NCBI GenBank assembly: GCA_963699015.1
Contig: CAVOSX010000006.1
Location: forward strand, 62,001 to 126,000
Reading direction: 5' to 3'
Source of the DNA: PALSA-505 sp963699015
GTDB taxonomy: Bacteria; Actinomycetota; Actinomycetes; Streptosporangiales; Streptosporangiaceae
DNA: 64,000 nucleotides
Shown here: in pieces, positions 45,114-54,239 of the stretch
Layout: every line of letters begins with the position of its first letter
Numbering within the stretch: the first letter of the stretch is position 1
Notes under the pieces: model-generated
What the model was told of the DNA's origin: nothing
The model's database searches: none
Seen by the model: only the letters and a program-made list of their open reading frames with translations
Translations under genes and position numbers: made by a program

Positions 45114-45550
45114 GCCGATACCGAACGGGCAGTGGCTGGAGCTGCTGCCCGGATTCATCGGTCTCTAATGACCTGGATCGGGGTGAATGTACGATTCCTT
45201 TCCGCAACACTTTTCGGATTCCGCCCGGACAGTTTTACCGCTATCGATTGCAGACGAGTCACCCAACGTCACGGCCGGTCGTGGCTGGTCAGGGCGCCGA
45301 TCAGGCACTTTTAAGAATTGGGTCCCCATTTCGCGTATTCGGACTGTACACGCTGCGCGCGCTGGAATACCGTAGCTGGACCGATAGGGTGGCGCGCGCA
45401 ACTGCCGAACGCCGCCATGTGCGCCGCGTGTACGATTCACTTCACTGGATGCCCCGCTGGTGTCCGTCGGCAGGCACGATCCACGGCAGGTGATCTCATG
45501 AGGCTCGGGACCTGCGGGGCCCGCCCCCACTCGCCAGGCATGGCACTGCG
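45114..45550. other. Gene gap between hflX and hutI, lower G+C
   Basis: About 437 bases with no recognised gene on either strand. The stretch 45150-45430 is clearly less G+C-rich than the rest of the window. Open frames present (for instance a 60-codon frame at 45132) have no family-like sequence. It most likely carries the hutI promoter and possibly an insertion or deletion scar, as hutU and hutH are not adjacent. No ribosome site other than a weak one precedes hutI. Confidence 0.4.
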
Positions 45551-46762
45551 GTGACCGTACGCCTGCTTACGAACATCGGCCGGCTGTGGACCGGCTCCGA
45601 GATCATGAGCAACGCGGCCATCCTGACCCAGGACGAGCGGCTCACCTGGGTGGGGCCGGCCGCCGAGCTGCCGGAGCGCATTCCCGGCGTCATCGATGAC
45701 ATCGTCGACGTGGACCATGTGGAGAACCTGGGCGGCGGCCTGGTCACGCCCGGACTGATCGACGCGCACACGCATCCGGTCTACGCGGGCAACCGGTGGG
45801 CCGAGCTGTCGATGCGGTCGGGAGGCTCCTCGTCGACCGAGATCGCCGCGGCCGGCGGCGGCATCGCCTCGACGGTCACGGTGACCCGGGGGACCGACCC
45901 GTGGACGCTGTGCAACGGCGTGCGGGAAAGGCTCCGCGACTGGCTGCTGTCCGGGACCACCACGATCGAGGCGAAGACCGGCTATCACCTGACCCGTGAC
46001 GGCGAACTGGCCGATGTCCGGCTGCTGCGCTCGCTGGAGAGCGAGGTGGCCGTCCCGCGGATCCACGTGACCTTCATGGCCGCGCATTCGGTGCCGCCGG
46101 AGTATTTCGGCCGCCGCCACGACTACGTGGACGCGGTGGGCTCGTGGTGTGCCGACGCCTCCGCGGCGGGTGCGGACAGCGTGGATGTGTACTGCGAGGA
46201 GGGCCGGTTCACCGAGCACGAGGCCCGCTGGATCCTCGGCGCCGGACGCGCGGCGGGCCTGCTGCCCCGGCTGCACGCCTGCGGCGATTCCCACACCGGC
46301 GCGGCCCGGCTGGCCGCCGAGCTCGGCTGCGCCTCGGCGGACATACTGCATGAGGCCGACTGTGACGACGTGGCCGCGCTGGCGCAGGCCGGCGTGGCGG
46401 CCGTGGTCTGCCCGGGTACGTCCATGCAGATGAGCCGGCGCCCGCCGGTGCGGGCCCTGCTGGACAAGGGAGTGGCGGTCGCGCTGGGCAGCGATCACAC
46501 GCCCGGCGGGAACGGGATCACCTCCATGCCGCTGGTGATAGCGCTGGCCATCGCCGAGTTCGGGCTGAGCGTCACCGAGGCGCTGCGCGCGGCGACCACC
46601 GGCGGCGCGCACGCGCTGCGCGCTCCGGACCGGGGAGCGCTGGTCCGCGGCAGGTTCGCGGACATGGTGCTCTGGGACGCCGACCACGAGGGCGCGTTCG
46701 CCTGGTCCTACGGCCTCAGGCCACTGCGCGTCTGGCGCGGCGCCGAGCCTGTCGTCCCCTGA
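45551..46762 (+). CDS. hutI: Imidazolonepropionase
   Basis: Third step of histidine degradation, opening imidazolone-5-propanoate to formiminoglutamate. The 403-residue amidohydrolase has the metal-binding DAHTHPVYAGNRWAEL, EAKTGYHLTRDGE, the FMAAHSVPPEYFGRR segment, HACGDSHTGAARLAAE and the late LGSDHTPGGNGI with the catalytic Asp. The GTG start at 45551 gives the family-like opening TVRLLTNIGRLWTG. The other hut genes are not in this window. Confidence 0.93.
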   Translation: MTVRLLTNIGRLWTGSEIMSNAAILTQDERLTWVGPAAELPERIPGVIDDIVDVDHVENLGGGLVTPGLIDAHTHPVYAGNRWAELSMRSGGSSSTEIAAAGGGIASTVTVTRGTDPWTLCNGVRERLRDWLLSGTTTIEAKTGYHLTRDGELADVRLLRSLESEVAVPRIHVTFMAAHSVPPEYFGRRHDYVDAVGSWCADASAAGADSVDVYCEEGRFTEHEARWILGAGRAAGLLPRLHACGDSHTGAARLAAELGCASADILHEADCDDVAALAQAGVAAVVCPGTSMQMSRRPPVRALLDKGVAVALGSDHTPGGNGITSMPLVIALAIAEFGLSVTEALRAATTGGAHALRAPDRGALVRGRFADMVLWDADHEGAFAWSYGLRPLRVWRGAEPVVP

Positions 46763-46774
46763 CCCCGCGCCGTC

Positions 46775-46797
46775 GCAGGATCCGGTTCGGGTCCTGC
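46775..46797 (+). terminator. Hairpin after hutI
   Basis: GCAGGATCC at 46775 pairs with GGGTCCTGC at 46789 over nine positions (one G-U) with a five-base loop, 12 bases after the hutI stop. There is no T-run. A probable terminator before holA. Confidence 0.45.
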
Positions 46798-46858
46798 CGG
46801 AGCGAGCGCTGTGTCCTGGCTGGACGGGCCCCGCATCCCTGGCAACTAGGCTGGCCCG

Positions 46859-47896
46859 GTGGACTCGTCATCTGCCCCCCGGCCCGGCCCGGCCGGCGTC
46901 TGCCTCGTCGTGGGGGAGGAGGAGCTGCTGGTCGAGCGTTCGGTCGCCAGCCTGGTGGCCGAGACCACGGCGCCCGAGACCACGGGGGCCGAGGCCACGG
47001 CGGCCGGGGCGGCACCGGCTGCCAGGGGTTCCGGCGCCGACGATGTGCGCGACGTAGCCGCCGCTAGCCTGGCCCCCGGCGCGCTCGCGTCCCTGCTTTC
47101 GCCTTCACTGTTCGGCGGGGTGCGGGCCGTGGTCATCCGCGGCATCCAGGACGCGGGCAAGGACGTCGCGGCCGAACTGGAGCGTTACGCGGCGTCTCCC
47201 GCGCCCGGCACGCTGGTGGTGCTCACCCACGCCGGAGGCGCCAAGGGCAGGCCGCTGCTGACCGCCCTGACCGGTACCGGCGCACAGGTGATCCGGTGCC
47301 GCCGGATCTCCAGGGCCGACGAGCGGATGGACTTCGTCCGGGCCGAGTTCGGGGGGCTGGGCAGGAAGGCCGACAAAGACAGCGTGCGGGCGCTGATCGA
47401 CGCCGTGGGCACCGACCTCAGCGAGCTGGCCGCCGCGTGCGCCCAGCTGGCCGAGGACATCCCCGGCACCATCGACCGGGCGGCGGTGGCCAGGTACTAC
47501 CGCGGCCGCGCGGAGGCGAGCGGGTTCAGCGTGGCGGACCGTGCGGTCGAGGGGCGCCTTGGCGACGCGCTGGAACAGCTCCGCTGGGCGCTGGCCACCG
47601 GAGTGGCGCCGGTCCTGATCAGCAGCGCGCTCGCGCAGGGGGTCCGTGCCCTGGGCAAGGTCGGGGCCGTGCCCCGCGGCAGGAGCAGCGAGGCGCTGGC
47701 GGGGGAGCTCGGCCTGCCGCCGTGGAAGATCGACCGGGTCCGGCGGCAGCTTAACGGCTGGTCCGCGGACGCGGTGGCCGACGCGCTGCAGGCGGTGGCC
47801 GAGGCCGACGCCCAGGTCAAGGGCGAGGGAGCCAGCGCGGGATACGCGCTCGAGCGAGCCGTCTGCACGATCGTGGCCTGCCGGAGCCGGGCCTGA
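46859..47896 (+). CDS. holA: DNA polymerase III subunit delta
   Basis: Opens the sliding clamp in the clamp-loader complex. The 345 residues begin with the delta-type lead CLVVGEEELLVERSVASLV (in place of a functional P-loop), have LLSPSLFGGVRAVVIRG, LVVLTHAGGAKGRPLL, and the C-terminal collar PPWKIDRVRRQLNGWSADA. Typical length is about 325-345. The start is GTG 46859. It is followed convergently by rpsT, as in most actinomycetes. Confidence 0.93.
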   Translation: MDSSSAPRPGPAGVCLVVGEEELLVERSVASLVAETTAPETTGAEATAAGAAPAARGSGADDVRDVAAASLAPGALASLLSPSLFGGVRAVVIRGIQDAGKDVAAELERYAASPAPGTLVVLTHAGGAKGRPLLTALTGTGAQVIRCRRISRADERMDFVRAEFGGLGRKADKDSVRALIDAVGTDLSELAAACAQLAEDIPGTIDRAAVARYYRGRAEASGFSVADRAVEGRLGDALEQLRWALATGVAPVLISSALAQGVRALGKVGAVPRGRSSEALAGELGLPPWKIDRVRRQLNGWSADAVADALQAVAEADAQVKGEGASAGYALERAVCTIVACRSRA

Positions 47897-47940
47897 ACGC
47901 GGGCGGCGCGAACGCGGGTGCTGACCCTGGCCGGCCGCGG

Positions 47941-48210
47941 TCAGCTGCGGGTCAGCTCGACGTAGGTCTTGGCGATGGCCGACTTGCGGTTCGCGGCCTG
48001 GCTCTTGTGAATGACGCCCTTGCTCGCGGCCTTGTCCAGCTGCCGGCACGCCGCGCGCAGCGCCACTCCGGTCTGCTCCGTGTCGCCGGCCTCGGCGGCC
48101 TCGCGGAATTTCCTGATGGACGTCTTCAGCGAGGACTTGACCGCCTTGTTCCGGAGTCTCGCCTTCTCGTTCTGCTTGTTACGCTTGATCTGAGATTTAA
48201 TGTTCGCCAC
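47941..48210 (-). CDS. rpsT: 30S ribosomal protein S20
   Basis: An 89-residue helical 16S-rRNA-binding protein. The opening ANIKSQIKRNKQNEKARLRN and ending SQAANRKSAIAKTYVELTRS are unmistakable. It is transcribed away from lepA; the roughly 200-base gap between them must hold both promoters. Start ATG 48210. Confidence 0.97.
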   Translation of the reverse strand: MANIKSQIKRNKQNEKARLRNKAVKSSLKTSIRKFREAAEAGDTEQTGVALRAACRQLDKAASKGVIHKSQAANRKSAIAKTYVELTRS

Positions 48211-48412
48211 GCGAAAGCCCTCGCTCGAGATTTCTTCGGGCCGGCCAAGCCGGCAACGACGTGCCCCGGAAGGGTACGCCTCCGACGCCCCAGGGCTGCG
48301 ACTGTGAAGGATATCCGAGGTAGCGGCGCCGGCTCAAACCAGGCCCTCCGGGCGCGCGCTGCCGGGCGGCAGCGCAAGCCCAGGCCGCGCCGGCCGGCCC
48401 GCGCATGCGACC

Positions 48413-50268
48413 ATGGCAGCCATGCCTGACCTTGCCCGTACCGATCCCGCGGTGATCCGCAATTTCTGCGTCATCGCGCACATCGATCACGGCAAGTCCA
48501 CGCTCGCCGACCGGATGCTCCAGCTCACCGGGGTGGTCGGGGACCGGCAGATGCGCGCCCAGTACCTGGACCGGATGGACATCGAGCGCGAGCGCGGCAT
48601 CACGATCAAGAGCCAGGCCGTCCGGCTGCCGTGGACGGCGGCCGACGGCACCCGGCACGTGCTCAACCTCATCGACACCCCCGGCCACGTGGACTTCTCC
48701 TACGAGGTGTCCAGGTCGCTGGCGGCCTGCGAGGGGGCGGTGCTGCTGGTCGACGCGGCGCAGGGGATCGAGGCGCAGACGCTGGCGAACCTCTACCTCG
48801 CGCTCGAGGGCGACCTGCAGATCATCCCGGTGCTGAACAAGATCGACCTGCCGGCCGCGCAGCCGGCCAAGTACGGCGAGGAGATCGCGCACATCATCGG
48901 CTGCCAGCCCTCCGACGTGCTCCGGGTCTCGGCCAAGACCGGGGAGGGCGTGCCCGAGCTGCTCAACGCGATCGTCACCCAGGTGCCGCCGCCGCGGGGC
49001 GACCCCGACGGGCCGGCCAGGGCGCTGATCTTCGACTCGGTCTACGACACCTACCGCGGAGTCGTTACTTACGTGCGGGTGGTGGACGGGCGGCTGTCTC
49101 GCCGGGAGAAGAGCCTGATGATGTCCACCGGCACGGCGCACGACACGCTCGAGGTCGGGGTGATCTCGCCCGAGCCGACGCCCACCGAGGGGCTGAGCGC
49201 CGGCGAGGTCGGCTACCTGATCACCGGGGTCAAGGACGTCAGGCAGGCGCGGGTCGGCGACACGGTGACCAGCGCGGCCAGCCCGGCGGCCAAGCCGCTG
49301 CCCGGCTACGCGACCCCGCGGCCGATGGTGTTCTCCGGCCTGTACCCGGTCGAGGGCGACGACTACCCCGACTTCCGTGACGCGCTGGACAAGCTGCGGC
49401 TGAACGACGCGGCGCTGGTCTACGAGCCGGAGACCTCGCTGGCGCTCGGCTTCGGGTTCCGCTGCGGGTTCCTCGGCCTGCTGCACATGGAGATCGTCAG
49501 GGAGCGACTGGAGCGCGAGTTCGACCTGTCGCTGATCTCGACCTCGCCGAACGTGGTCTACCGCGTGATCACCGAGGCCGGCCAGGAGATCACCGTGACC
49601 AACCCGAGCGAGTTTCCCAGCTCGGGGGATCCGGCCAGCCTGGTGTGAAGGTCGCGCACGTCTACGAGCCGGTGGTGCGGGCCACGGTGCTGGCGCCGAG
49701 TGCATACATCGGCACGATCATGGAGTTGTGCCAGGCAAGGCGCGGCGCGCTCATCGGCATGGACTACCTGTCGGCGGACCGGGTGGAGGTCCGCTACACG
49801 ATGCCGCTGGCCGAGATCATCTTCGACTTCTTCGACCAGCTCAAGTCGCGCACCCGCGGCTACGCCTCGCTGGACTACGATCCGGCTGGCGAGCAGGAGG
49901 CCGACCTGGTCAAGGTGGACATCTTGCTGCAGGGCGAGCCGGTGGACGCGTTCAGCCAGATCGTGCACGCGGACGAGGCGCGCGAGTACGGCGTGTCGAT
50001 GACGGCCAGGCTGCGGGAGCTGATCCCGCGCCAGCAGTTCGAGGTGCCCATCCAGGCCGCCGTCGGCTCGCGGATCATCGCCAGGGAGAACATCCGGGCG
50101 CTGCGCAAGGACGTGCTGGCCAAGTGCTACGGCGGTGACATCACCCGCAAGCGCAAGCTGCTGGAACGGCAGAAGGAAGGCAAGCGCCGGATGAAGACCA
50201 TCGGCAGGGTCGAGGTACCCCAGGAGGCGTTCATCGCCGCGCTGTCCACCTCGGAGAAGCGCCGCTAG
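48413..50268 (+). CDS. lepA: Elongation factor 4 (LepA), frame broken once
   Basis: Translational GTPase that back-translocates or monitors ribosomes. The first 411 residues contain CVIAHIDHGKSTLADRML, RERGITIKSQAVRL, DTPGHVDFSYEV, NKIDLPAA and GFRCGFLGLLHMEI. The frame ends at 49648 just after VTNPSEFPSSG; the remainder, VAHVYEPVVRATVLAPSAYI through FEVPIQAAVGSRIIARENI to LSTSEKRR, continues one frame over from 49645. One base is apparently missing, plausibly in the GGGGG run at about 49623. The repaired protein is about 618 residues, normal for LepA. An assembly error is more likely than a real break. Confidence 0.93.
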
Positions 50269-50311
50269 CGGGCTCCTGACGCCCGGGCTGATCGCCGGCG
50301 CCAGGAACGCG

Positions 50312-50929
50312 CTACGGGCCGTTTCCGCCAGGAACCGGCGGGCCACCCGGCGTGCCCGGGATCACACGGGTATCGATCACTCCATGACCCCCGGTGACGG
50401 CCATGGCCGCCACCCCGACCACGATCAGCACGAAGAACGCGATGCCCAGCCAGCCGAGCACCAGGCCCGCGGTCGCCATCCCGTCGCCCCGCTCCCCGTT
50501 CCTGCGGATCTGGCCGCGGGCGAAGTGGCCGAGGATCACCGCCGGGATCGCGGTGATCCCGAGCGTGAAAACCTCCATCAGGCCGCAGACCAGCGAGGCG
50601 ACCGCGAGGCCGTTCGTGACCTCCGAGCCCGCCGGCTGCCGCGCGGCCTGCGACCCTGGAGCGAGCTGAACAGGCCCCGGCCACGGACGGTGGGCCGCGG
50701 GCAGGTCGGCGGCCAGCGCGGCCAGGTCGGCGTAGGTCCGCGCCGCGTAGGCCTGCCCCAGCCGCGTGTCCAGTTCGTCCTGGGTGAGCCGGCCTTCGAC
50801 GTAGGCGCCCCGCAGCACGTCCGCGGTCCGCTCCCGGTCAACGTCGGCAACCCGCAGCCGCGCGTAATCGCCGCTGGTCACCCAGCGTCCAGAACCCGCT
50901 GGCATCCAGTAACCACGCCCTGCCGTCAT
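50312..50929 (-). CDS. DUF1707 and DUF4190 domain membrane protein
   Basis: A 205-residue protein. The N-terminal DUF1707 module, about residues 20-75, reads LRVADVDRERTADVLRGAYV and LTQDELDTRLGQAYAARTYA; then a short linker, and a DUF4190 region with two membrane spans (VASLVCGLMEVFTLGITAIP, and GLVLGWLGIAFFVLIVVGVA). The tail is Pro/Gly-rich. Such proteins are common in actinomycetes with no established role. ATG 50929 follows GGGAGG. It sits alone between lepA and hemW on the opposite strand. Confidence 0.85.
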   Translation of the reverse strand: MTAGRGYWMPAGSGRWVTSGDYARLRVADVDRERTADVLRGAYVEGRLTQDELDTRLGQAYAARTYADLAALAADLPAAHRPWPGPVQLAPGSQAARQPAGSEVTNGLAVASLVCGLMEVFTLGITAIPAVILGHFARGQIRRNGERGDGMATAGLVLGWLGIAFFVLIVVGVAAMAVTGGHGVIDTRVIPGTPGGPPVPGGNGP

Positions 50930-51063
50930 CGGCGCCTCCCGGCTAGAGGGACAATTCAGCTTAACCCGGACCTGACGTCGCCTGCGCCCGGCGCCTCGGG
51001 GGACGGGCAAAGAATTCGACCGGCGCCGGCCAGGTGAGCGGGCGGAGCCAGACAGGAGGCACG

Positions 51064-52281
51064 GTGCCGGGGCTGCCCGCTGGCGGTGAGCCCGTGCCGG
51101 CCGACGGCGCGCTGCCGCCCGGCGCGGCCGCGAACATCGGCGCCCGTCCGTTCGGTATCTATGTTCACGTCCCGTTCTGCGCCACCCGCTGCGGCTACTG
51201 CGACTTCAACACCTACACCGCCGACGAGCCGGGCGGCGCCGGCCGCGATGCGTACGCCGGCCTGGCCATCGCCGAGATCCAGCTGGCCAGGCGCGTGCTC
51301 GGCGAGGCCGGGCTGCCGGTGCAGACCGTGTTCTTCGGCGGCGGCACGCCGACCCTGCTCGGGCCGGCCCCGCTGGCCGCCATCCTGCGCGCGGTCGACG
51401 GCGAGTTCGGGCTCGCGCCCGGCGCGGAGGTGACCACGGAGGCCAATCCGGAGTCGGTGGACGAGCGGTCGCTCGCTGAGCTGCGGCAGGCCGGCTTCAC
51501 CCGGATCTCGTTCGGGATGCAGAGCGCGGTGCCGCACGTGCTGGCCACCCTGGACCGGGTGCACACGCCCGAGCGGGCGACGCGCTGCGCCGCCTGGGCA
51601 AGGGCGGCGGGGTTCGGGCAGGTCAGCCTCGATCTGATCTACGGCACACCGGGGGAATCCGACGAGGACTGGCGCCGCTCGGTCGAGGCCGCGGTGGCCG
51701 CCGGGCCTTCGCACATCTCCGCCTACTCGCTCATCGTCGAGGACGGCACCCGGCTCGCCGCGCAGATCCGGCGCGGGAAGCTGGCCGAGCCGGATGAGGA
51801 CGCGATGGCCGACAGGTACCTGGCCGCCGACGCGATGCTGGCCGCGGCCGGGCTGGGCTGGTATGAGATCTCGAACTGGGCGGCCGGCCCGGCCGCCCGG
51901 TGCCGGCACAACATGCTCTACTGGACCGACGGGGACTGGTGGGGGATCGGGCCCGGGGCGCACAGCCACGTCGGCGGCACCCGGTGGTGGAACGTCCGGC
52001 ATCCGCGCAGCTACGCCGCCAGGCTGGCGGCGGGGTCCAGCCCCGGGCAGGCCCGCGAGGTGCTCACCGAGCGCGAGCGCAGGACCGAGCAGATCATGCT
52101 GCTCACCCGGCTGTCGGCCGGCTGCCCGGCCGGCCTGCTGTCGGCCGCCGGGCAGGCCGCGGCACAGACCGCGATCGGCGACGGCCTGGCCGACGCGGCC
52201 GCGTGGACCGGCGGCCGGGTCGTGCTCACCGCACCCGGACGGCTGCTCGCTGACGCCGTCATCCGCGGCCTCACCGGGTGA
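51064..52281 (+). CDS. hemW: Radical SAM heme chaperone HemW
   Basis: Related to oxygen-independent coproporphyrinogen oxidase but acting in heme delivery. The 405 residues have YVHVPFCATRCGYCDFNTY, where Cys-x3-Cys-x2-Cys binds the cluster and no fourth HemN-type Cys follows directly, then FFGGGTPTLL, the IYGTPGESDEDW segment and RHNMLYWTDGDWWGIGPGAHS. GTG 51064 is preferred because AGGAGG lies four bases upstream; GTG 51034 is also open. In actinomycetes this gene follows lepA. Ends one base short of the convergent DUF3097 stop. Confidence 0.92.
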   Translation: MPGLPAGGEPVPADGALPPGAAANIGARPFGIYVHVPFCATRCGYCDFNTYTADEPGGAGRDAYAGLAIAEIQLARRVLGEAGLPVQTVFFGGGTPTLLGPAPLAAILRAVDGEFGLAPGAEVTTEANPESVDERSLAELRQAGFTRISFGMQSAVPHVLATLDRVHTPERATRCAAWARAAGFGQVSLDLIYGTPGESDEDWRRSVEAAVAAGPSHISAYSLIVEDGTRLAAQIRRGKLAEPDEDAMADRYLAADAMLAAAGLGWYEISNWAAGPAARCRHNMLYWTDGDWWGIGPGAHSHVGGTRWWNVRHPRSYAARLAAGSSPGQAREVLTERERRTEQIMLLTRLSAGCPAGLLSAAGQAAAQTAIGDGLADAAAWTGGRVVLTAPGRLLADAVIRGLTG

Positions 52282-52282
52282 G

Positions 52283-53114
52283 CTAGCCGGCGTCCGGACC
52301 GGTCACGAAGTCGATCAGGTGCTCGACGCTGCTCAGCAGGGCAGGCTCGAGATCGGTGAAGCTGCGCGCCGCGCGCCGGATTCGCTGCCAGGCCGCGGCG
52401 GTGTCCAGCGGCCAGCCGAGCGCGCGGACCACGCCCTGCTTCCACGGCACGCCCCTGGGCACCCGCGGCCAGGCGGCGATGCCGACCGCGGCGGGCTTGA
52501 CCGCCTGCCAGATATCGACGAACGGATGCCCGGTGATGAGCACGTGATCAGAAGAGACCCCGGCCGCGATGCGGCTCTCCTTCGACCCCGTGATCAGGTG
52601 GTCGACGAGGATGCCGAGGCGGCGTCCCGGGCCGGGCCCGAACCGGGTCACGATCGGCGGCAGGTGATCGACCCCCGCCAGGTACTCGACCACCACGCCG
52701 ACGTCACGCAGGTCGTCGCCCCAGAATCTGCTCGACCAGCTCCGCGTCGTGCCTGCCCTCGACGTAGATGCGGCTGGCGCGTGCCACCCGCGCGACCGCG
52801 GCCTGCGGCGGCGCCACCGAGCCCGAGGCGGTCCTGGCCGGGCGGGGCGGCGCGGCGGCCGCCGCCGGGCGCACCAGCGTGACCGGTTTTCCCTCGAGCA
52901 GGAACGCCGCCCGGTCCAGCGGGAAGATCCGCTGCCTGCCGCGGCGGTCCTCGAGCGTCACGCCCAGCTTCTCGCAGCCGACCACGGCCCCGCAGAACCC
53001 GCCGTCCGCGCTCTCCACGACCAGGCCGCGCTCGGCTTCGACCTGGGGCACGGCGGGGCGGCGGGGCTTGCGGCCGCCTTCGGCCAGGACATCGCGCCCG
53101 TAATCTCGGCGCAT
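52283..53114 (-). CDS. DUF3097 family protein, frame broken once
   Basis: Conserved actinobacterial protein of unknown function, regularly found between hemW and hrcA. The N-part from ATG 53114 (GGAGG site) reads MRRDYGRDVLAEGG, GLVVESADGGFCGAVVGCE, ARASRIYVEGRHDAELVEQ and ILG, then falls into a stop. The C-part continues in another frame as DDLRDVGVVVEYLAG, LGILVDHLITGSKESRIAAG, VLITGHPFVDIWQAVKPAA and GIAAWPRVPRG. Removing one G from the GGGG run near 52726 joins them. The segment VEGRHDAELVEQ with later Asp residues is reminiscent of TOPRIM folds, an inference only. Confidence 0.88.
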
Positions 53115-53179
53115 CACACCTCCAGCGGCGGGTAGATGTCTTTCAGGCTGTGCGCGCCGGCCCCGGGGCGGCCATAGAA

Positions 53180-53206
53180 TTGGCACTCGGGTTGAACGAG
53201 TGCCAG
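53180..53206 (+). promoter_or_regulatory. CIRCE element upstream of hrcA
   Basis: TTGGCACTC, nine bases, GAGTGCCAG closely matches the HrcA operator consensus TTAGCACTC-N9-GAGTGCTAA; the inner eight bases of each arm form a perfect inverted repeat. It ends 19 bases before the hrcA ATG, so it serves autoregulation of hrcA-dnaJ by heat shock. Confidence 0.93.
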
Positions 53207-53225
53207 GACCTCGGGAGGTGGACGC

Positions 53226-54239
53226 ATGCTCGACGACCGCAAGCTTGCCGTGCTGCGCGCCATTATCGAGGATTACGTGTCCACCACCGAGCCAGTTGGG
53301 TCGAAGTCGCTGGTCGACCGGCACAACCTGGACGTGTCTCCGGCCACGATCCGCAACGACATGGCGGTGCTCGAGGAGCTTGGCTACATCACGCAGCCGC
53401 ACACCAGCGCGGGCCGGATCCCGACCGACAAGGGATACCGGCTGTTCGTGGACCGGCTCTCCAGCGTGAAGCCGCTGTCCGGGGCGGAACGGCGCGCCAT
53501 CGAGACGTTCCTCGCGGGTGCCTACGACCTCGACGATGTGGTCACGCGGACGGTGCGGCTGCTGGCCCAGCTGACCCGCCAGGTCGCCGTGGTCCAGTAC
53601 CCCTCGCTGCGCAGCTCGTCCGTCCGGCACGTCGAGCTGGTGCCGCTGGCGCCAGGCAGGCTCCTGCTCGTCCTGATCACCGACACCGGACGGGTCGAGC
53701 AGCGCGGCGTGGAGCTGCCAGACAGCATCGACGAGGACTCGATCGCGCACCTGCGCGCGACGCTGAACGCCTGCCTGGACGGCCGGCCGCTGGCCGACGC
53801 GGCCACCATGGCCGTGGACCTGCCGCGCAGGCTGGACCCGGGCGACCGGCCGAACGCCGTCGCGGTGCTGTCCGTGCTGCTGGAGAGCCTGGCCGCGCGG
53901 CACGAGGAGAAGATCGTATTCGGCGGGGCGGCCAACCTGGCGGCCAGCGACTTCTCCAAGGGCCTGCAGGACGTCCTGGAGGCCCTTGAGGAGCAGGTGG
54001 TGCTGATGCGGCTGCTCGGCGAGTCTGGCGACTCGACCCTGCTGACCGTCAGGATCGGCACCGAGAACGCCGTCGAGGGGCTGCACAACGCCTCGGTCGT
54101 CTCCACCGGGTACGGTGCGGGTGACCAGGTTCTGGCCAAGCTCGCCGTGCTCGGCCCGACACGGATGGACTACCCGGGAACGATGGGAGCGGTGCGCGCA
54201 GTGGCACGCTACGTGGGTCAGATTCTGGCGGAGTCCTAG
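53226..54239 (+). CDS. hrcA: Heat-inducible transcriptional repressor HrcA
   Basis: Binds CIRCE to repress chaperone genes. The 337 residues have the N-terminal winged helix with AIIEDYVSTTEPVGSKSLVD and SPATIRNDMAVLEELGYI, then the conserved QPHTSAGRIPTDKGYRLFVD, the GAF-like middle and the C-terminal GPTRMDYPGTMGAVRAVARY signature. ATG 53226 follows GGGAGG. The CIRCE element stands immediately upstream and dnaJ overlaps the stop, so the two genes are co-regulated. Confidence 0.96.
   Translation: MLDDRKLAVLRAIIEDYVSTTEPVGSKSLVDRHNLDVSPATIRNDMAVLEELGYITQPHTSAGRIPTDKGYRLFVDRLSSVKPLSGAERRAIETFLAGAYDLDDVVTRTVRLLAQLTRQVAVVQYPSLRSSSVRHVELVPLAPGRLLLVLITDTGRVEQRGVELPDSIDEDSIAHLRATLNACLDGRPLADAATMAVDLPRRLDPGDRPNAVAVLSVLLESLAARHEEKIVFGGAANLAASDFSKGLQDVLEALEEQVVLMRLLGESGDSTLLTVRIGTENAVEGLHNASVVSTGYGAGDQVLAKLAVLGPTRMDYPGTMGAVRAVARYVGQILAES

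Noticed and set aside
45132..45554. Short frames in the hflX-hutI gap on both strands
   Set aside because: No recognisable domain, no ribosome sites and no conserved neighbours; best left as non-coding.
49645..50268. A separate gene for the LepA C-terminal domain
   Set aside because: It continues the lepA sequence exactly where the first frame fails; one missing base explains it.
52283..52696. An independent small gene MVVEYLAGVDHL...
   Set aside because: It is the C-terminal half of the DUF3097 protein displaced by one extra G.
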